Assembly (NCBI RefSeq): GCF_000383595.1
Contig: NZ_KB911581.1
Coordinates: 6,655,519-6,719,518 of the forward strand
Reading direction: 5' to 3'
Length of the DNA: 64,000 bases
From: Streptomyces bottropensis ATCC 25435
GTDB lineage: Bacteria; Actinomycetota; Actinomycetes; Streptomycetales; Streptomycetaceae
Under the pieces are notes generated by a model. It was not told the DNA's origin. It was given only the letters and a program-made list of their open reading frames with translations, and searched no databases. A program made the position numbers and the translations under genes. Below, in pieces: positions 33,126 through 41,281 of the stretch. Each line of letters begins with the position of its first letter. Within the stretch, counting starts at the first letter, position 1.

Positions 33126-34079
33126 CTACATGATCGGGTCGGGCTCTCTGGCCAGGTCCGCCGCGCCCACCAGGCCGGCGTCGTTGCCCAGTTGGGCGGC
33201 GATGACCTCGGCCACGGGGCGCCAGTTGCCGCCCACGAGCCAGCGCTTGTAGGACTTGCGAATCGGGTCGAGGACCAGTTCGCCCTCGTCCGACAGGCCG
33301 CCGCCCACGATGAACGCGGAGGGGTCGAAGAGGGAGGCGAGGTCGGCGAGGCCGGCGCCGGCCCAGCGGGCGAGTTCGCGGTAGGAGTCGACGGCGACGG
33401 GGTCGCCCTGCCGGGCGGCCATGGAGATGTGCTTGCCCTCGATGCCGTCGGGCGTGCCGTCGCCGAGGCCGAGGAGGAGCTCGGCGTTCTCGGGAGTGGC
33501 GTTGGCGCGCTGCGCGGCGTAGCGGACAAGCGCCCGGCCCGACGCGTACTGCTCCCAGCAGCCCTGCGAGCCGCAGCCGCACTGCAGCCCGTCGGGAACC
33601 ATGCGGATGTGGCCGAACTCGGCGGCGACGCCGTAGTGGCCGCGGCGCAGCTTGTTGCCGATGATGATGCCGCCGCCGAGGCCGGTGCCGAGGGTGATGC
33701 AGATGACGTTGCGATGGCCCTTGCCGGCGCCGAACTTGTACTCGCCCCACGCGGCGGCGTTGGCGTCGTTCTCCACGACGACCGGCAGGCCCACACGGGC
33801 CTCGACCTTCTCCTTGAGCGGCTCGTTGCGCCAGTCGATGTTGGGGGCGAAGTAGACCATCGACCGCTCCCGGTTGACGTAACCGGCCGCGCCGATGCCG
33901 ACACCGACGATCTCGTGTCCGGCTCGCGCGCCCTCGACGGCGGCGGCGATGGCGTCCACGATCCCCTCGGGCGTGCCCGGGGTCGGCACCTTGTGGGTCG
34001 AGAGGATGTTGCCTTCCTCGTCGACCACACCGGCCGCGATCTTGGTTCCGCCGATGTCGACGCCGATGGTGAGTCCCAT
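33126..34079 (-). CDS. glkA: ROK family glucokinase
   Basis: The 317-residue enzyme phosphorylates glucose and in S. coelicolor is also a central player in carbon catabolite repression. It shows the ATP-binding GVDIGGTKIAAGVVD, ROK glucose motif ENDANAAAWGEY, TLGTGLGGGIIIGN, the zinc motif CGCGSQGCWEQYASG (about residues 170-184) and the histidine in EFGHIRM. ATG at 34077-34079. It shares direction with the DUF5304 gene upstream and is followed by a strong terminator. The gene lies near pfkA, so two early glycolytic steps are in one neighbourhood. Confidence 0.95.
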   Translation of the reverse strand: MGLTIGVDIGGTKIAAGVVDEEGNILSTHKVPTPGTPEGIVDAIAAAVEGARAGHEIVGVGIGAAGYVNRERSMVYFAPNIDWRNEPLKEKVEARVGLPVVVENDANAAAWGEYKFGAGKGHRNVICITLGTGLGGGIIIGNKLRRGHYGVAAEFGHIRMVPDGLQCGCGSQGCWEQYASGRALVRYAAQRANATPENAELLLGLGDGTPDGIEGKHISMAARQGDPVAVDSYRELARWAGAGLADLASLFDPSAFIVGGGLSDEGELVLDPIRKSYKRWLVGGNWRPVAEVIAAQLGNDAGLVGAADLAREPDPIM

Positions 34080-34143
34080 GAATCCCTCAGTTTCGGTCGA
34101 GCCCCGCTACGGCCAACCGTACCCGAGGCCCCGCCCCCGCAGT

Positions 34144-34170
34144 CCCGGCGTCCGCCGGGCGGACGCCGGG
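34144..34170 (-). terminator. Hairpin terminator after the DUF5304 gene
   Basis: CCCGGCGTCCGCC (34144-34156) and GGCGGACGCCGGG (34158-34170) are perfect complements. The hairpin is three bases beyond the 3' end of the DUF5304 gene. Confidence 0.65.
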
Positions 34171-34172
34171 CG

Positions 34173-34694
34173 TCAGTCCAGGTCGATCCGCTCTCCGGGG
34201 CCCGGTTCGTCGCCCTGGCCACGGCCTTCCCGGTGGGAGGCGTCCCGGCTCGTCCAGCGGCGCTCCTGGGCCTCGACGGCGGAGCGGTACGCGGCGAGCA
34301 GTTCGCCGCCCGCGGAGGCGAGGTGGTCGAAGACGTCCGGGTTGCGTTCGATGACCGGTTCGACGGCGGCCTTGGCCTGCCGGACGACCTGGCTGACCAT
34401 CTGCTGGGCCGCTCCGCCGGCGACCGCGCCGAGCAACGGCGACTGCAGCCCGGACAGTTTCTCCGCGACGGTGTCGACCAGCTTGCGCAGTTCCTCGGCG
34501 GCCGAGCCCGGCGGCGGACCGTACTTCGCCCGGCGGCGGGCCTTCTCCGCGGCGAGGTCCTCCTCGCACGCGGTCGCCCAGGCGTCGGAGTCGGTCGCGC
34601 GCACCCGGTCGGTCGTGCGGTCCTGCTCGGCCGACCGCTCCTCCTCGGCCGCGTCCTGACGACCGGCGTCGGACGTGGGGCGCTCTTCGCTCAT
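34173..34694 (-). CDS. DUF5304 domain-containing protein
   Basis: The 173-residue protein is acidic and helical. Its core is DSDAWATACEEDLAAEKARRRAKYGPPPGSAAEELRKLVDTVAEKLSGL (given here only in part as key words DAWATAC, EEDLAAEKARRR and GSAAEELRKL) followed by VSQVVRQAKAAVEPVIERNPDVFDH-like helices and disordered ends. ATG has AGGAG upstream. Function is unknown. It lies between the ArsA-like gene and glkA on the same strand and could be co-transcribed with the former. Confidence 0.8.
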   Translation of the reverse strand: MSEERPTSDAGRQDAAEEERSAEQDRTTDRVRATDSDAWATACEEDLAAEKARRRAKYGPPPGSAAEELRKLVDTVAEKLSGLQSPLLGAVAGGAAQQMVSQVVRQAKAAVEPVIERNPDVFDHLASAGGELLAAYRSAVEAQERRWTSRDASHREGRGQGDEPGPGERIDLD

Positions 34695-34751
34695 GGCGGG
34701 CTCCTGCCTACGGTTCGTACCTTCGACGTTACCCGAACGGGGGTATGCGGT

Positions 34752-35939
34752 TCACCGTGTCCGGGGCCACAACAGCGGGTCCGGCGCGAATCGGATCCTC
34801 AGTTCGCCGTCGCGCAGGGCCGCGCCGTCGACCGTGCAGCGGCGCAGTGCCGACGGGAGCGGAACGATACGGCGGAACTGCCCCACCGTGACGACCAACT
34901 CGTCGCCGCGCCGGAGGAGATCCAGCTCGTCCCGTATCGCCCCGGGCAGCGGGATGTGCCACACGAACACGCCCTCGTCCCCGAGGTTGTCGGTGACGGC
35001 CCACTCGACGCGCGCGGGGACGTCACCCGTACCGGGGACCCCGAGGGCGTCGAGGTCGTCGCCGCCGCGGGGGTCGTGGCCGAGGTGAGCGACGCGCCGC
35101 ACGGAACGCGCCCCGCTCGGCGCGGGCGCCTCCTCCCACTCCTCCAGCGCCTTGCGCTGCTGGGAGACGAGGCCGGCGAGCCAGGTCTCGTGCGTGCCCT
35201 CGGGCAGCACACGGTTGGCGATCAGCATGTCGACGGGCAGGGCCCGCAGGGCGAGTCCGAGGCGCGCGAGGCGTACGTGGTCGGCGCCGGCCGGGCCCGG
35301 CTCGGCGACCAGCCGCACCGTCGTCCCCGGGTCCTCCACGATCGCCGCGACGGCGGCCAGCTCCACGTCCCACCGGCCGGCCGTCTCGTACAGCCACTCG
35401 GCGGGCATCGGCACTCCGGCGAGCCGTCCGAGGATCGGCCGCAGCGCGCGGGCCGCCTGCCGCTCGGGCGGGAGCAGCCGCCGCAGGTAGCGCCGCAGCT
35501 CCTCCGGGAGGGCGAGCAGCGCGAGTGCCTGGGGGGCGGGCGGCAGGTCGACGACGAGCAGGTCGTAGGCCTCCGACAGCGCGGCGTCGCGCAGCGCCCG
35601 CAGCAGGGCGAGTTCCTCGGCGCCGGGCAGGGGGGTGAGTTCCTCGGCGTCCAGCCGGGCGGCGCCGAGCATTCCGAGGACGGACGCGGCTCTGTCCTGG
35701 AAGGCGACGAGGTCCTCGCGGAACCCGGCCGCGGCGTCGGGCCGCCAAGCGGTGAGGTTCCGCGCGGCCCGGACGGGCTCGGGTCCGGTCGCCACGCCGA
35801 GCACCGCTCCGAGGGCGTCGACCCGGTCCGCGCTCAGCACGAGCGTCCGCGCGCCCTCACGGGCCGCCTCGACGGCCGTGGCCGCCGCGACCGTCGTACG
35901 GCCGCTGCCGCCTTGCCCGGTGATCAGGATGGTGCGCAT
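34752..35939 (-). CDS. ArsA-like P-loop ATPase
   Basis: The 395-residue protein belongs to the ArsA/GET3-like ATPases. Its P-loop is GQGGSGRTTVAAATA (residues 8-22), where Arg stands in place of the usual Lys and Gln in place of the signature Lys; LVVDLPPAPQALALL is the switch region. Metal-binding cysteines of arsenite pumps are absent, and no ArsB is nearby, so arsenic resistance is unlikely. The C-terminal 90 residues (PLPGAIRDELDLLRRGDELVV) resemble a small HSP20-like domain. It corresponds in position to Rv2184c. TACCGT eight bases before the ATG suggests a leaderless mRNA. Confidence 0.82.
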   Translation of the reverse strand: MRTILITGQGGSGRTTVAAATAVEAAREGARTLVLSADRVDALGAVLGVATGPEPVRAARNLTAWRPDAAAGFREDLVAFQDRAASVLGMLGAARLDAEELTPLPGAEELALLRALRDAALSEAYDLLVVDLPPAPQALALLALPEELRRYLRRLLPPERQAARALRPILGRLAGVPMPAEWLYETAGRWDVELAAVAAIVEDPGTTVRLVAEPGPAGADHVRLARLGLALRALPVDMLIANRVLPEGTHETWLAGLVSQQRKALEEWEEAPAPSGARSVRRVAHLGHDPRGGDDLDALGVPGTGDVPARVEWAVTDNLGDEGVFVWHIPLPGAIRDELDLLRRGDELVVTVGQFRRIVPLPSALRRCTVDGAALRDGELRIRFAPDPLLWPRTR

Positions 35940-35980
35940 GAGGGTGAACGGTAACCCAGCGCAAGGGTGCTCACCGACGC

Positions 35981-36012
35981 CGAGAGGGGGCCGGCCGGGC
36001 CGGCCCCTCTCG
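35981..36012 (-). terminator. Hairpin terminator after the SRPBCC gene
   Basis: CGAGAGGGG (35981-35989) pairs with CCCCTCTCG (36004-36012), and GCCGG / CCGGC extends the stem with one bulged G. It lies 45 bases beyond the SRPBCC stop. Confidence 0.65.
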
Positions 36013-36056
36013 TCCGGCCGCGCGGACGCCCGCGGCCGGGACGGCGGCTCGGCGGT

Positions 36057-36497
36057 CTACGCCCCGGACTCGACCCGCTTCTTCAGGCCCGCCAGCGCCC
36101 GGTCGATGATGACCTTCTCCGCCTTGCGCTTGATCATCCCGAGCATCGGGATCTTGACGTCGACGGTCAGCTGGTAGGTCACCTCGGTCACCGAGTCGCC
36201 GACCGGCTTCAGGAGGTAGGAGCCGTCGAGCGAGCGCAGCATCTGGGACTTGACCAGCGTCCAGGAGACCTCGTTCGCGCCGGCCCAGGTGTACGCCAGC
36301 GTCTGGTCGTCCTTGATCGCGCCCGCGTCCATGACGAGCCGGACCTGCTCGGCGCGGCCCTGGCCGTCGGTCTCCAGCACCTGCGCCTCCTTCACCTCGC
36401 CCGTCCAGTCGGGGTAGCGGGCGAAGTCGGCGATCACGCCCATGACGTCGACCGCCGCAGCCTCGATCGTGATGCTCGAACTGGTGAATTCCGCCAT
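36057..36497 (-). CDS. SRPBCC (START-like) family lipid- or ligand-binding protein
   Basis: The 146-residue protein has a polyketide cyclase/dehydrase-type helix-grip fold: TIEAAAVDVMGVIADFARYPDWTGEV at the N-terminus, beta strands around AEQVRLVMDAGAIKD and GSYLLKPVGDSVTEVTYQLTVDVK, and a C-terminal helix RALAGLKKRVE. It probably binds a hydrophobic ligand. ATG at 36495-36497 has GGAGGAG upstream. The mycobacterial counterpart by position is Rv2185c, also next to the ArsA-like gene, so a shared role is plausible but unproven. Confidence 0.85.
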   Translation of the reverse strand: MAEFTSSSITIEAAAVDVMGVIADFARYPDWTGEVKEAQVLETDGQGRAEQVRLVMDAGAIKDDQTLAYTWAGANEVSWTLVKSQMLRSLDGSYLLKPVGDSVTEVTYQLTVDVKIPMLGMIKRKAEKVIIDRALAGLKKRVESGA

Positions 36498-36580
36498 CGC
36501 CGTGGCTCCTCCAGAGACTGTCCGGTGAGGGAGGTGGGTGCGCACGTATGTGCAGCGTGAAGGCTACCGCCTGCCAAGGC

Positions 36581-37378
36581 TCACCATTCCAGCGCCCACG
36601 GCTTCCCGGTCCCCGCGAAGTGCCCCACGTTCACACACTCGGTGGTCCCGATCCGCATCCGCCGCGCCAGCGGCTGGTGGACGTGCCCGAACAGCGCGTA
36701 CCGGGGACGGGTCCTGCGGATCGCGTCCAGCAGCGCCCGGCTCCCCCGCTCGAAGCGGCGTGCCACCGTGTCGTACACCAGCTCGGGAACCTCCGGCGGG
36801 ATGTGCGTGCACAGCACGTCCACCTCCCCCACCGCCTCGATCTTGGCCGCGTACTCCTCGTCGCTGATCTCGTACGGCGTCCGCATCGGGGTGCGCAGCC
36901 CGCCGCCGACGAAGCCGAAGACCCGTCCGCCGATCTCCACGCGTTCGCCGTCCAGCACGGTCGTCCCCGGGCCGGCGTACTCGGGCCACAGCATCGGCAT
37001 ATCGACATTGCCGTAGGTGGCGTACGTCGGGACCGGGAACGCCGCGAACATCTCGGCGTACTGCTTGCGGACGGCCTCCTCGATCACGGCGGAGCGGTCC
37101 TCCTCGACACCCGCCCAGAGCCGGGCCCCGAGTTCGCGCGCCTCCTCGAAGCGGCGGGCGGTACGCAGTTCCACGAGCCGCGTGGCGTTCTCGGCGCCGA
37201 AGAGGTCGGGGAAGATGCCGCGGGAGTGGTCGGCGTAGTCGAGGAAGAGGACCAGGTCGCCCAGGCACACCAGGGCGTCCGCACCCTCACCCGCCCTGGC
37301 CAGGTCCGTCGCGTTGCCATGCACGTCGCTGACCACGTGAATGCGCGTCCTGTCTTTACCGCCCGGTGTGCGTGCCAT
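36581..37378 (-). CDS. Calcineurin-like metallophosphoesterase
   Basis: The 265-residue enzyme shows all the dinuclear-metal motifs in order: IHVVSDVHGNATD, ALVCLGDLVLFLDYADHS, ATYGNVDMPM, VLCTHIPPE and YALFGHVHQPLARR. It probably hydrolyses a phosphodiester or nucleotide in the cytoplasm; no signal peptide is present. ATG at 37376-37378 is chosen, with TACGCT eight bases upstream as a possible -10 of a leaderless transcript. It is divergent from the FadD15-type ligase and shares its 311-base upstream region. Confidence 0.88.
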   Translation of the reverse strand: MARTPGGKDRTRIHVVSDVHGNATDLARAGEGADALVCLGDLVLFLDYADHSRGIFPDLFGAENATRLVELRTARRFEEARELGARLWAGVEEDRSAVIEEAVRKQYAEMFAAFPVPTYATYGNVDMPMLWPEYAGPGTTVLDGERVEIGGRVFGFVGGGLRTPMRTPYEISDEEYAAKIEAVGEVDVLCTHIPPEVPELVYDTVARRFERGSRALLDAIRRTRPRYALFGHVHQPLARRMRIGTTECVNVGHFAGTGKPWALEW

Positions 37379-37689
37379 GGCGATCAAGCGTAGGCGTGTG
37401 CGGCATACGTGAACAGAGCCGGTCGGACGTGCGGTTACTGGCCAGTCAGTAAGTTGGGGGATTATTCTGCTCGGGAGAACCCCACGTGTGACGCGAAGAA
37501 CATCTCGCCCGGCCCCCCTCGCGTAGAGGCCATACCGACGGGTAACGTCCGGGCAGTCCAGTTGTGCTCAGGTTTTCAACCACCAGGAACGAAGAACAAA
37601 GGCGGACCTGAGCGCTCTCCCGCCCTTGGACCGCACCGTCGCAGCACACACAGAGTCGTGGCGCCGGCGCCCTATGAGGAGCAGCAGTC
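37379..37689. other. Divergent intergenic region between phosphoesterase and acyl-CoA ligase
   Basis: This 311-base region contains the palindromic site at 37435-37452 and otherwise AT-richer sequence with possible promoter elements (for example TTGGGGG-GATTATTC near 37455). I see no additional gene. Confidence 0.6.
37435..37452. promoter_or_regulatory. 18-bp palindromic operator upstream of the acyl-CoA ligase
   Basis: TTACTGGCCAGTCAGTAA has TTACTG / CAGTAA outer arms and an overlapping inner palindrome ACTGGCCAGT. It resembles operators of TetR-type fatty-acid regulators and is related to the ACTGACCAGTCAGT site at 4278. It lies about 240 bases before the ligase start and 57 before the divergent phosphoesterase start. 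Confidence 0.55.
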
Positions 37690-39486
37690 TTGCGCGAGTT
37701 CAGCCTTCCGGCTTTGTACGAGGTCCCGACGGACGGCAATCTGACGGACATCGTCCGTAGAAACGCCGCGCAGCACCCCGATGTCGCCGTCATCGCCCGC
37801 AAGGTGGACGGCGCCTGGCAGGACGTGAACGCCGTCCAGTTCCTGGCCGAGGTACGCACGGCGGCCAAGGGCCTCATCGCCTCCGGGGTCCAGGCGGGCG
37901 ACCGGGTCGCGCTGATGTCCCGTACCCGCTACGAGTGGACCCTGCTGGACTTCGCGATCTGGACGGCCGGCGCGGTGACCGTGCCGGTGTACGAGACCAG
38001 CTCGCCGGAGCAGGTGCAGTGGATCCTCGCCGACTCGGGCGCGACCGCCATGATCACGGAGCTGGACGGGCACTCGGCGGCCGTCGAGTCGGTGCGCGAG
38101 GGGCTGCCGGCGCTGAAGCACGTGTGGCAGATCGAGGGCGGCGGGGTGGAGGAGCTGGGCCGCCTCGGCCAGGACGTCTCCGATCACGCCGTCGAGGAGC
38201 GCAGCTCGATCGCGAAGGCCGACGACCCGGCCACCATCGTCTACACCTCCGGCACCACGGGCCGCCCGAAGGGCTGCGTCCTGACCCACCGCAGCTTCTT
38301 CGCCGAGTGCGGGAACGTGGTGGAGCGGCTGCGGCCCCTGTTCCGTACGGGCGAGTGCTCGGTCCTGCTGTTCCTCCCGCTCGCGCACGTCTTCGGGCGG
38401 CTCGTGCAGGTCGCGCCGATGATGGCGCCGATCAAGCTGGGCACCGTACCGGACATCAAGAACCTCACCGACGAGCTGGCCTCCTTCCGGCCGACGCTGA
38501 TCCTCGGCGTGCCGCGGGTCTTCGAGAAGGTCTACAACTCGGCGCGGGCCAAGGCGCAGGCGGACGGCAAGGGCAAGATCTTCGACAAGGCCGCGGACAC
38601 CGCGATCGCGTACAGCAGGGCGCTGGACACCCCGTCGGGTCCGGCCCTCGGTCTGAAGATCAAGCACAAGGTGTTCGACCGGCTCGTCTACAGCAAGCTG
38701 CGGGCGGTGCTCGGCGGCAAGGGCGAGTTCGCGATCTCCGGCGGCGCCCCGCTGGGTGAGCGCCTCGGCCACTTCTTCCGCGGCATCGGCTTCACGGTGC
38801 TGGAGGGCTACGGCCTCACCGAGTCCTGTGCGGCGACCGCGTTCAACCCCTGGGACCGCCAGAAGATCGGTACGGTCGGGCAGCCGCTGCCGGGTTCCGT
38901 CGTCCGGATCGCGGACGACGGGGAGGTGCTGCTGCACGGCGAGCACCTGTTCCAGGGGTACTGGAACAACCCGGGCGCGACGAAGGAGGCGCTGGCCGAC
39001 GGCTGGTTCCACACCGGCGACATCGGCACCCTCGACGAGGACGGCTATCTCAGCATCACGGGCCGCAAGAAGGAGATCATCGTCACCGCGGGCGGCAAGA
39101 ACGTCGCCCCGGCCGTGATCGAGGACCGGATCCGGGCGCACGCCCTGGTCGCGGAGTGCATGGTGGTGGGCGACGGGCGGCCCTTCGTGGGCGCGCTGGT
39201 CACCATCGACGAGGAGTTCCTGGGCCGTTGGGCCACCGAGCACGGCAAGCCCGCGGGCTCCACCGCGGCGTCGCTGAGCGCGGACGCCGATCTGAACGCG
39301 GCCGTGCAGGCCGCGATCGACGACGGCAACGCCGCGGTGTCGAAGGCGGAATCGGTGCGGAAGTTCCGCATTCTGTCCTCCCAGTTCACGGAGGAGTCGG
39401 GCCACCTGACGCCGTCCCTGAAGCTCAAGCGCAACGTGGTGGCGAAGGACTACGCGGACGAGATCGAGGCGATCTATCAGAAGTAG
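37690..39486 (+). CDS. Long-chain fatty-acid-CoA ligase (FadD15 type)
   Basis: The 598-residue adenylating enzyme activates fatty acids to acyl-CoA. Adenylation motifs are TIVYTSGTTGRPKGCVLTH (A3), GGAPLGERLGHFF, EGYGLTESCAATAFNP (A5), GWFHTGDIGTLDEDGYLSI (A7) and GRKKEIIVTAGGKNVAP (A8); the late lysine motif is LTPSLKLKRNVV. The start is a rare TTG preceded by GAGGAG. Synteny identifies it as the FadD15 counterpart. An unusual palindrome upstream suggests acyl-ligand-responsive control. Confidence 0.93.
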   Translation: MREFSLPALYEVPTDGNLTDIVRRNAAQHPDVAVIARKVDGAWQDVNAVQFLAEVRTAAKGLIASGVQAGDRVALMSRTRYEWTLLDFAIWTAGAVTVPVYETSSPEQVQWILADSGATAMITELDGHSAAVESVREGLPALKHVWQIEGGGVEELGRLGQDVSDHAVEERSSIAKADDPATIVYTSGTTGRPKGCVLTHRSFFAECGNVVERLRPLFRTGECSVLLFLPLAHVFGRLVQVAPMMAPIKLGTVPDIKNLTDELASFRPTLILGVPRVFEKVYNSARAKAQADGKGKIFDKAADTAIAYSRALDTPSGPALGLKIKHKVFDRLVYSKLRAVLGGKGEFAISGGAPLGERLGHFFRGIGFTVLEGYGLTESCAATAFNPWDRQKIGTVGQPLPGSVVRIADDGEVLLHGEHLFQGYWNNPGATKEALADGWFHTGDIGTLDEDGYLSITGRKKEIIVTAGGKNVAPAVIEDRIRAHALVAECMVVGDGRPFVGALVTIDEEFLGRWATEHGKPAGSTAASLSADADLNAAVQAAIDDGNAAVSKAESVRKFRILSSQFTEESGHLTPSLKLKRNVVAKDYADEIEAIYQK

Positions 39487-39502
39487 TCACACACGTACGA
39501 GG

Positions 39503-41140
39503 CTATGGCGCGGTGTCCTCCACGAGGATCCGCGCCATCGTGCGTTCGGCGAGCGCGGTGATCGTGACGAACGGGTTCACCCCGATCGAGCCGGGCACCA
39601 GCGAGCCGTCGGTGATGTAGAGCTTCGAATACCCCTTCACCCTTGCGTAGTCGTCGGTCGCCCTGCCGAGCACGCAGCCGCCCAGCGGGTGGTACGTGAA
39701 GTCGTCGGCGAACACCTTGTTGGACGAGCCGAACAGGTCGTACCGGTACATCGTGGAGTTGGCGGAGTTGATCCGGTCGAAGAGTTTCTTGGCCATGGAC
39801 GAGGAGACCGCGCTCTGGGCGGCGCTCCAGCCGAGCTTCGCCGAGTCGCTCGCGGCGTCGTAGGTGAAGGAGGCGCGCTCCGGGTTCTTGGTGATGGCGA
39901 GGTAGAGGCTGACCCAGTGTTCGAGGCCGGTGGGCAGCGGGGCGATCTCGGCGAAGACGGGATTGGCGGTGTTGGCCCAGTCGTCGATGCCCATGACCGG
40001 CATGGTCGACTGGTTCGCGCCGACCGTGTCCCACAGGTGGTTGGCCCGGCCGAGCATCACGTTGCCGTTCGAGCCCCAGCCGGCGCCGACACTGGCGTGG
40101 AGCGCGGGGAGGGTCCCCTTCGCCCGGGCACGGACGAGGAGTTCGGTGGTGCCGACGCTGCCCGCGCCGAGGAACAGATAGGTGCAGCCGTACTCCTTGG
40201 TCTCGACGACGGCGCCCGTGTCGTCGATCCGGTCGACGGTGACGACGTACGTCCCGTCGCTCAGCCGGCGGATGCCCCGGGCCCGTTCCATGGTGTGGAT
40301 GGTGACGTTGCCGGTGCCGAGGGCGGCGGCGAGGTAGGTCTTGTCGAGGCTCTTCTTTCCGTGGTTGTTGCCGTAGATGACCTCTCCGGCGAGGGCCGAC
40401 TTCGGCGCGGTGCCGGCGGCCTCGCGCCGCATGTGGCCGAAGTCGTAGACGCTCGGCACGAAGGTGGTCCTCAGCCCCGCCTTCTCGGCGTGGGCCCGGG
40501 AGACCCGGCTGAAGCGGTACCACTCCGTGGACTCGAACCACGCGGGGTCGATGGTGTTGACACCGAGCATGGAGCGGGCGCGCGGGAAGTACGTGGAGTA
40601 CATCTCGGCGGTGTCGACGGTCGGGAACTGTTCGGCGAAGTAGGACTGGAGCGGGGTGACGGCCATGCTGCCGTTGACCAGGGAACCGCCGCCGACCCCC
40701 CGGCCCAGGAAGACCGACATGTTGGCGTAGCGGACGCGGTCCAGGACGCCGGGGTAGCTGCTGATGTCCTGGTTGACGACGTCCAGCCAGAGGAAGGTGG
40801 CGAGCGGGGCCTCGGTCCGGGTCTTGAACCACATGGACCGCTCGTCCGGTTCCCTGGTCGAGCAGAAGATCTTGCCGTCGGCGCCGGGGGTGGTCCAGGC
40901 CCGGCCCATCTCCAGCACGAGGGTGCGGATGCCGGCCTGGCCGAGGCGGAGGGCGGCCACGGCGGCGCCGTAGCCGGAGCCGATGACGATCGCGGGGGCG
41001 TTGTCGACCGCGTCGGGCTCGGCCGCGCGGGCGGACTGCAGGCCGATACGGGTGAGGCCGAGGGTGGCCGCGGTCTGGAGCGCGGCCATACCCAGTATGT
41101 GACGTCTCGTCAGCTGACGCTGCATCAGTTTTGCTGTCAT
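39503..41140 (-). CDS. Secreted GMC oxidoreductase, cholesterol oxidase type
   Basis: The 545-residue flavoprotein has a twin-arginine signal (LTRRHILGMAALQTAATLG, cleavage near ARAAEP), so it is exported folded with FAD. Motifs match streptomycete class I cholesterol oxidases: APAIVIGSGYGAAVAALRLG, FLGRGVGGGSLVNG, YLFLGAGSVGTTELL, GAGWGSNGNVM, the catalytic His in YHPLGGCVLG and the Asn in GVNPFVTITALAERT. It should oxidise 3-beta-hydroxysteroids or related sterols. It is convergent with the acyl-CoA ligase, with 16 bases between the stops. Confidence 0.9.
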   Translation of the reverse strand: MTAKLMQRQLTRRHILGMAALQTAATLGLTRIGLQSARAAEPDAVDNAPAIVIGSGYGAAVAALRLGQAGIRTLVLEMGRAWTTPGADGKIFCSTREPDERSMWFKTRTEAPLATFLWLDVVNQDISSYPGVLDRVRYANMSVFLGRGVGGGSLVNGSMAVTPLQSYFAEQFPTVDTAEMYSTYFPRARSMLGVNTIDPAWFESTEWYRFSRVSRAHAEKAGLRTTFVPSVYDFGHMRREAAGTAPKSALAGEVIYGNNHGKKSLDKTYLAAALGTGNVTIHTMERARGIRRLSDGTYVVTVDRIDDTGAVVETKEYGCTYLFLGAGSVGTTELLVRARAKGTLPALHASVGAGWGSNGNVMLGRANHLWDTVGANQSTMPVMGIDDWANTANPVFAEIAPLPTGLEHWVSLYLAITKNPERASFTYDAASDSAKLGWSAAQSAVSSSMAKKLFDRINSANSTMYRYDLFGSSNKVFADDFTYHPLGGCVLGRATDDYARVKGYSKLYITDGSLVPGSIGVNPFVTITALAERTMARILVEDTAP

Positions 41141-41281
41141 GTGCGCAGCATGTGCGGATTATCGGACTCCGACTAGAGGCCGCGTCCGACCGGCGGCCGT
41201 TACCGGGGCGCCGGTCGCTCTCGAAAGACGAGTTCCGGTCGTCCTGTGGCTGGTCGCGCGGTTGCCCGTGCCGTCACGGGG

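Noticed and set aside
32975..34222. Long frame continuous with the EEP phosphatase gene, giving a 665-residue product
   Set aside because: Its upstream part is a shadow of glkA in another frame, and the EEP domain has its own ATG with a promoter-like element.
34752..35939. Arsenic resistance operon
   Set aside because: The ArsA-like protein lacks metal-binding cysteines and has no arsB, arsC or arsR beside it.
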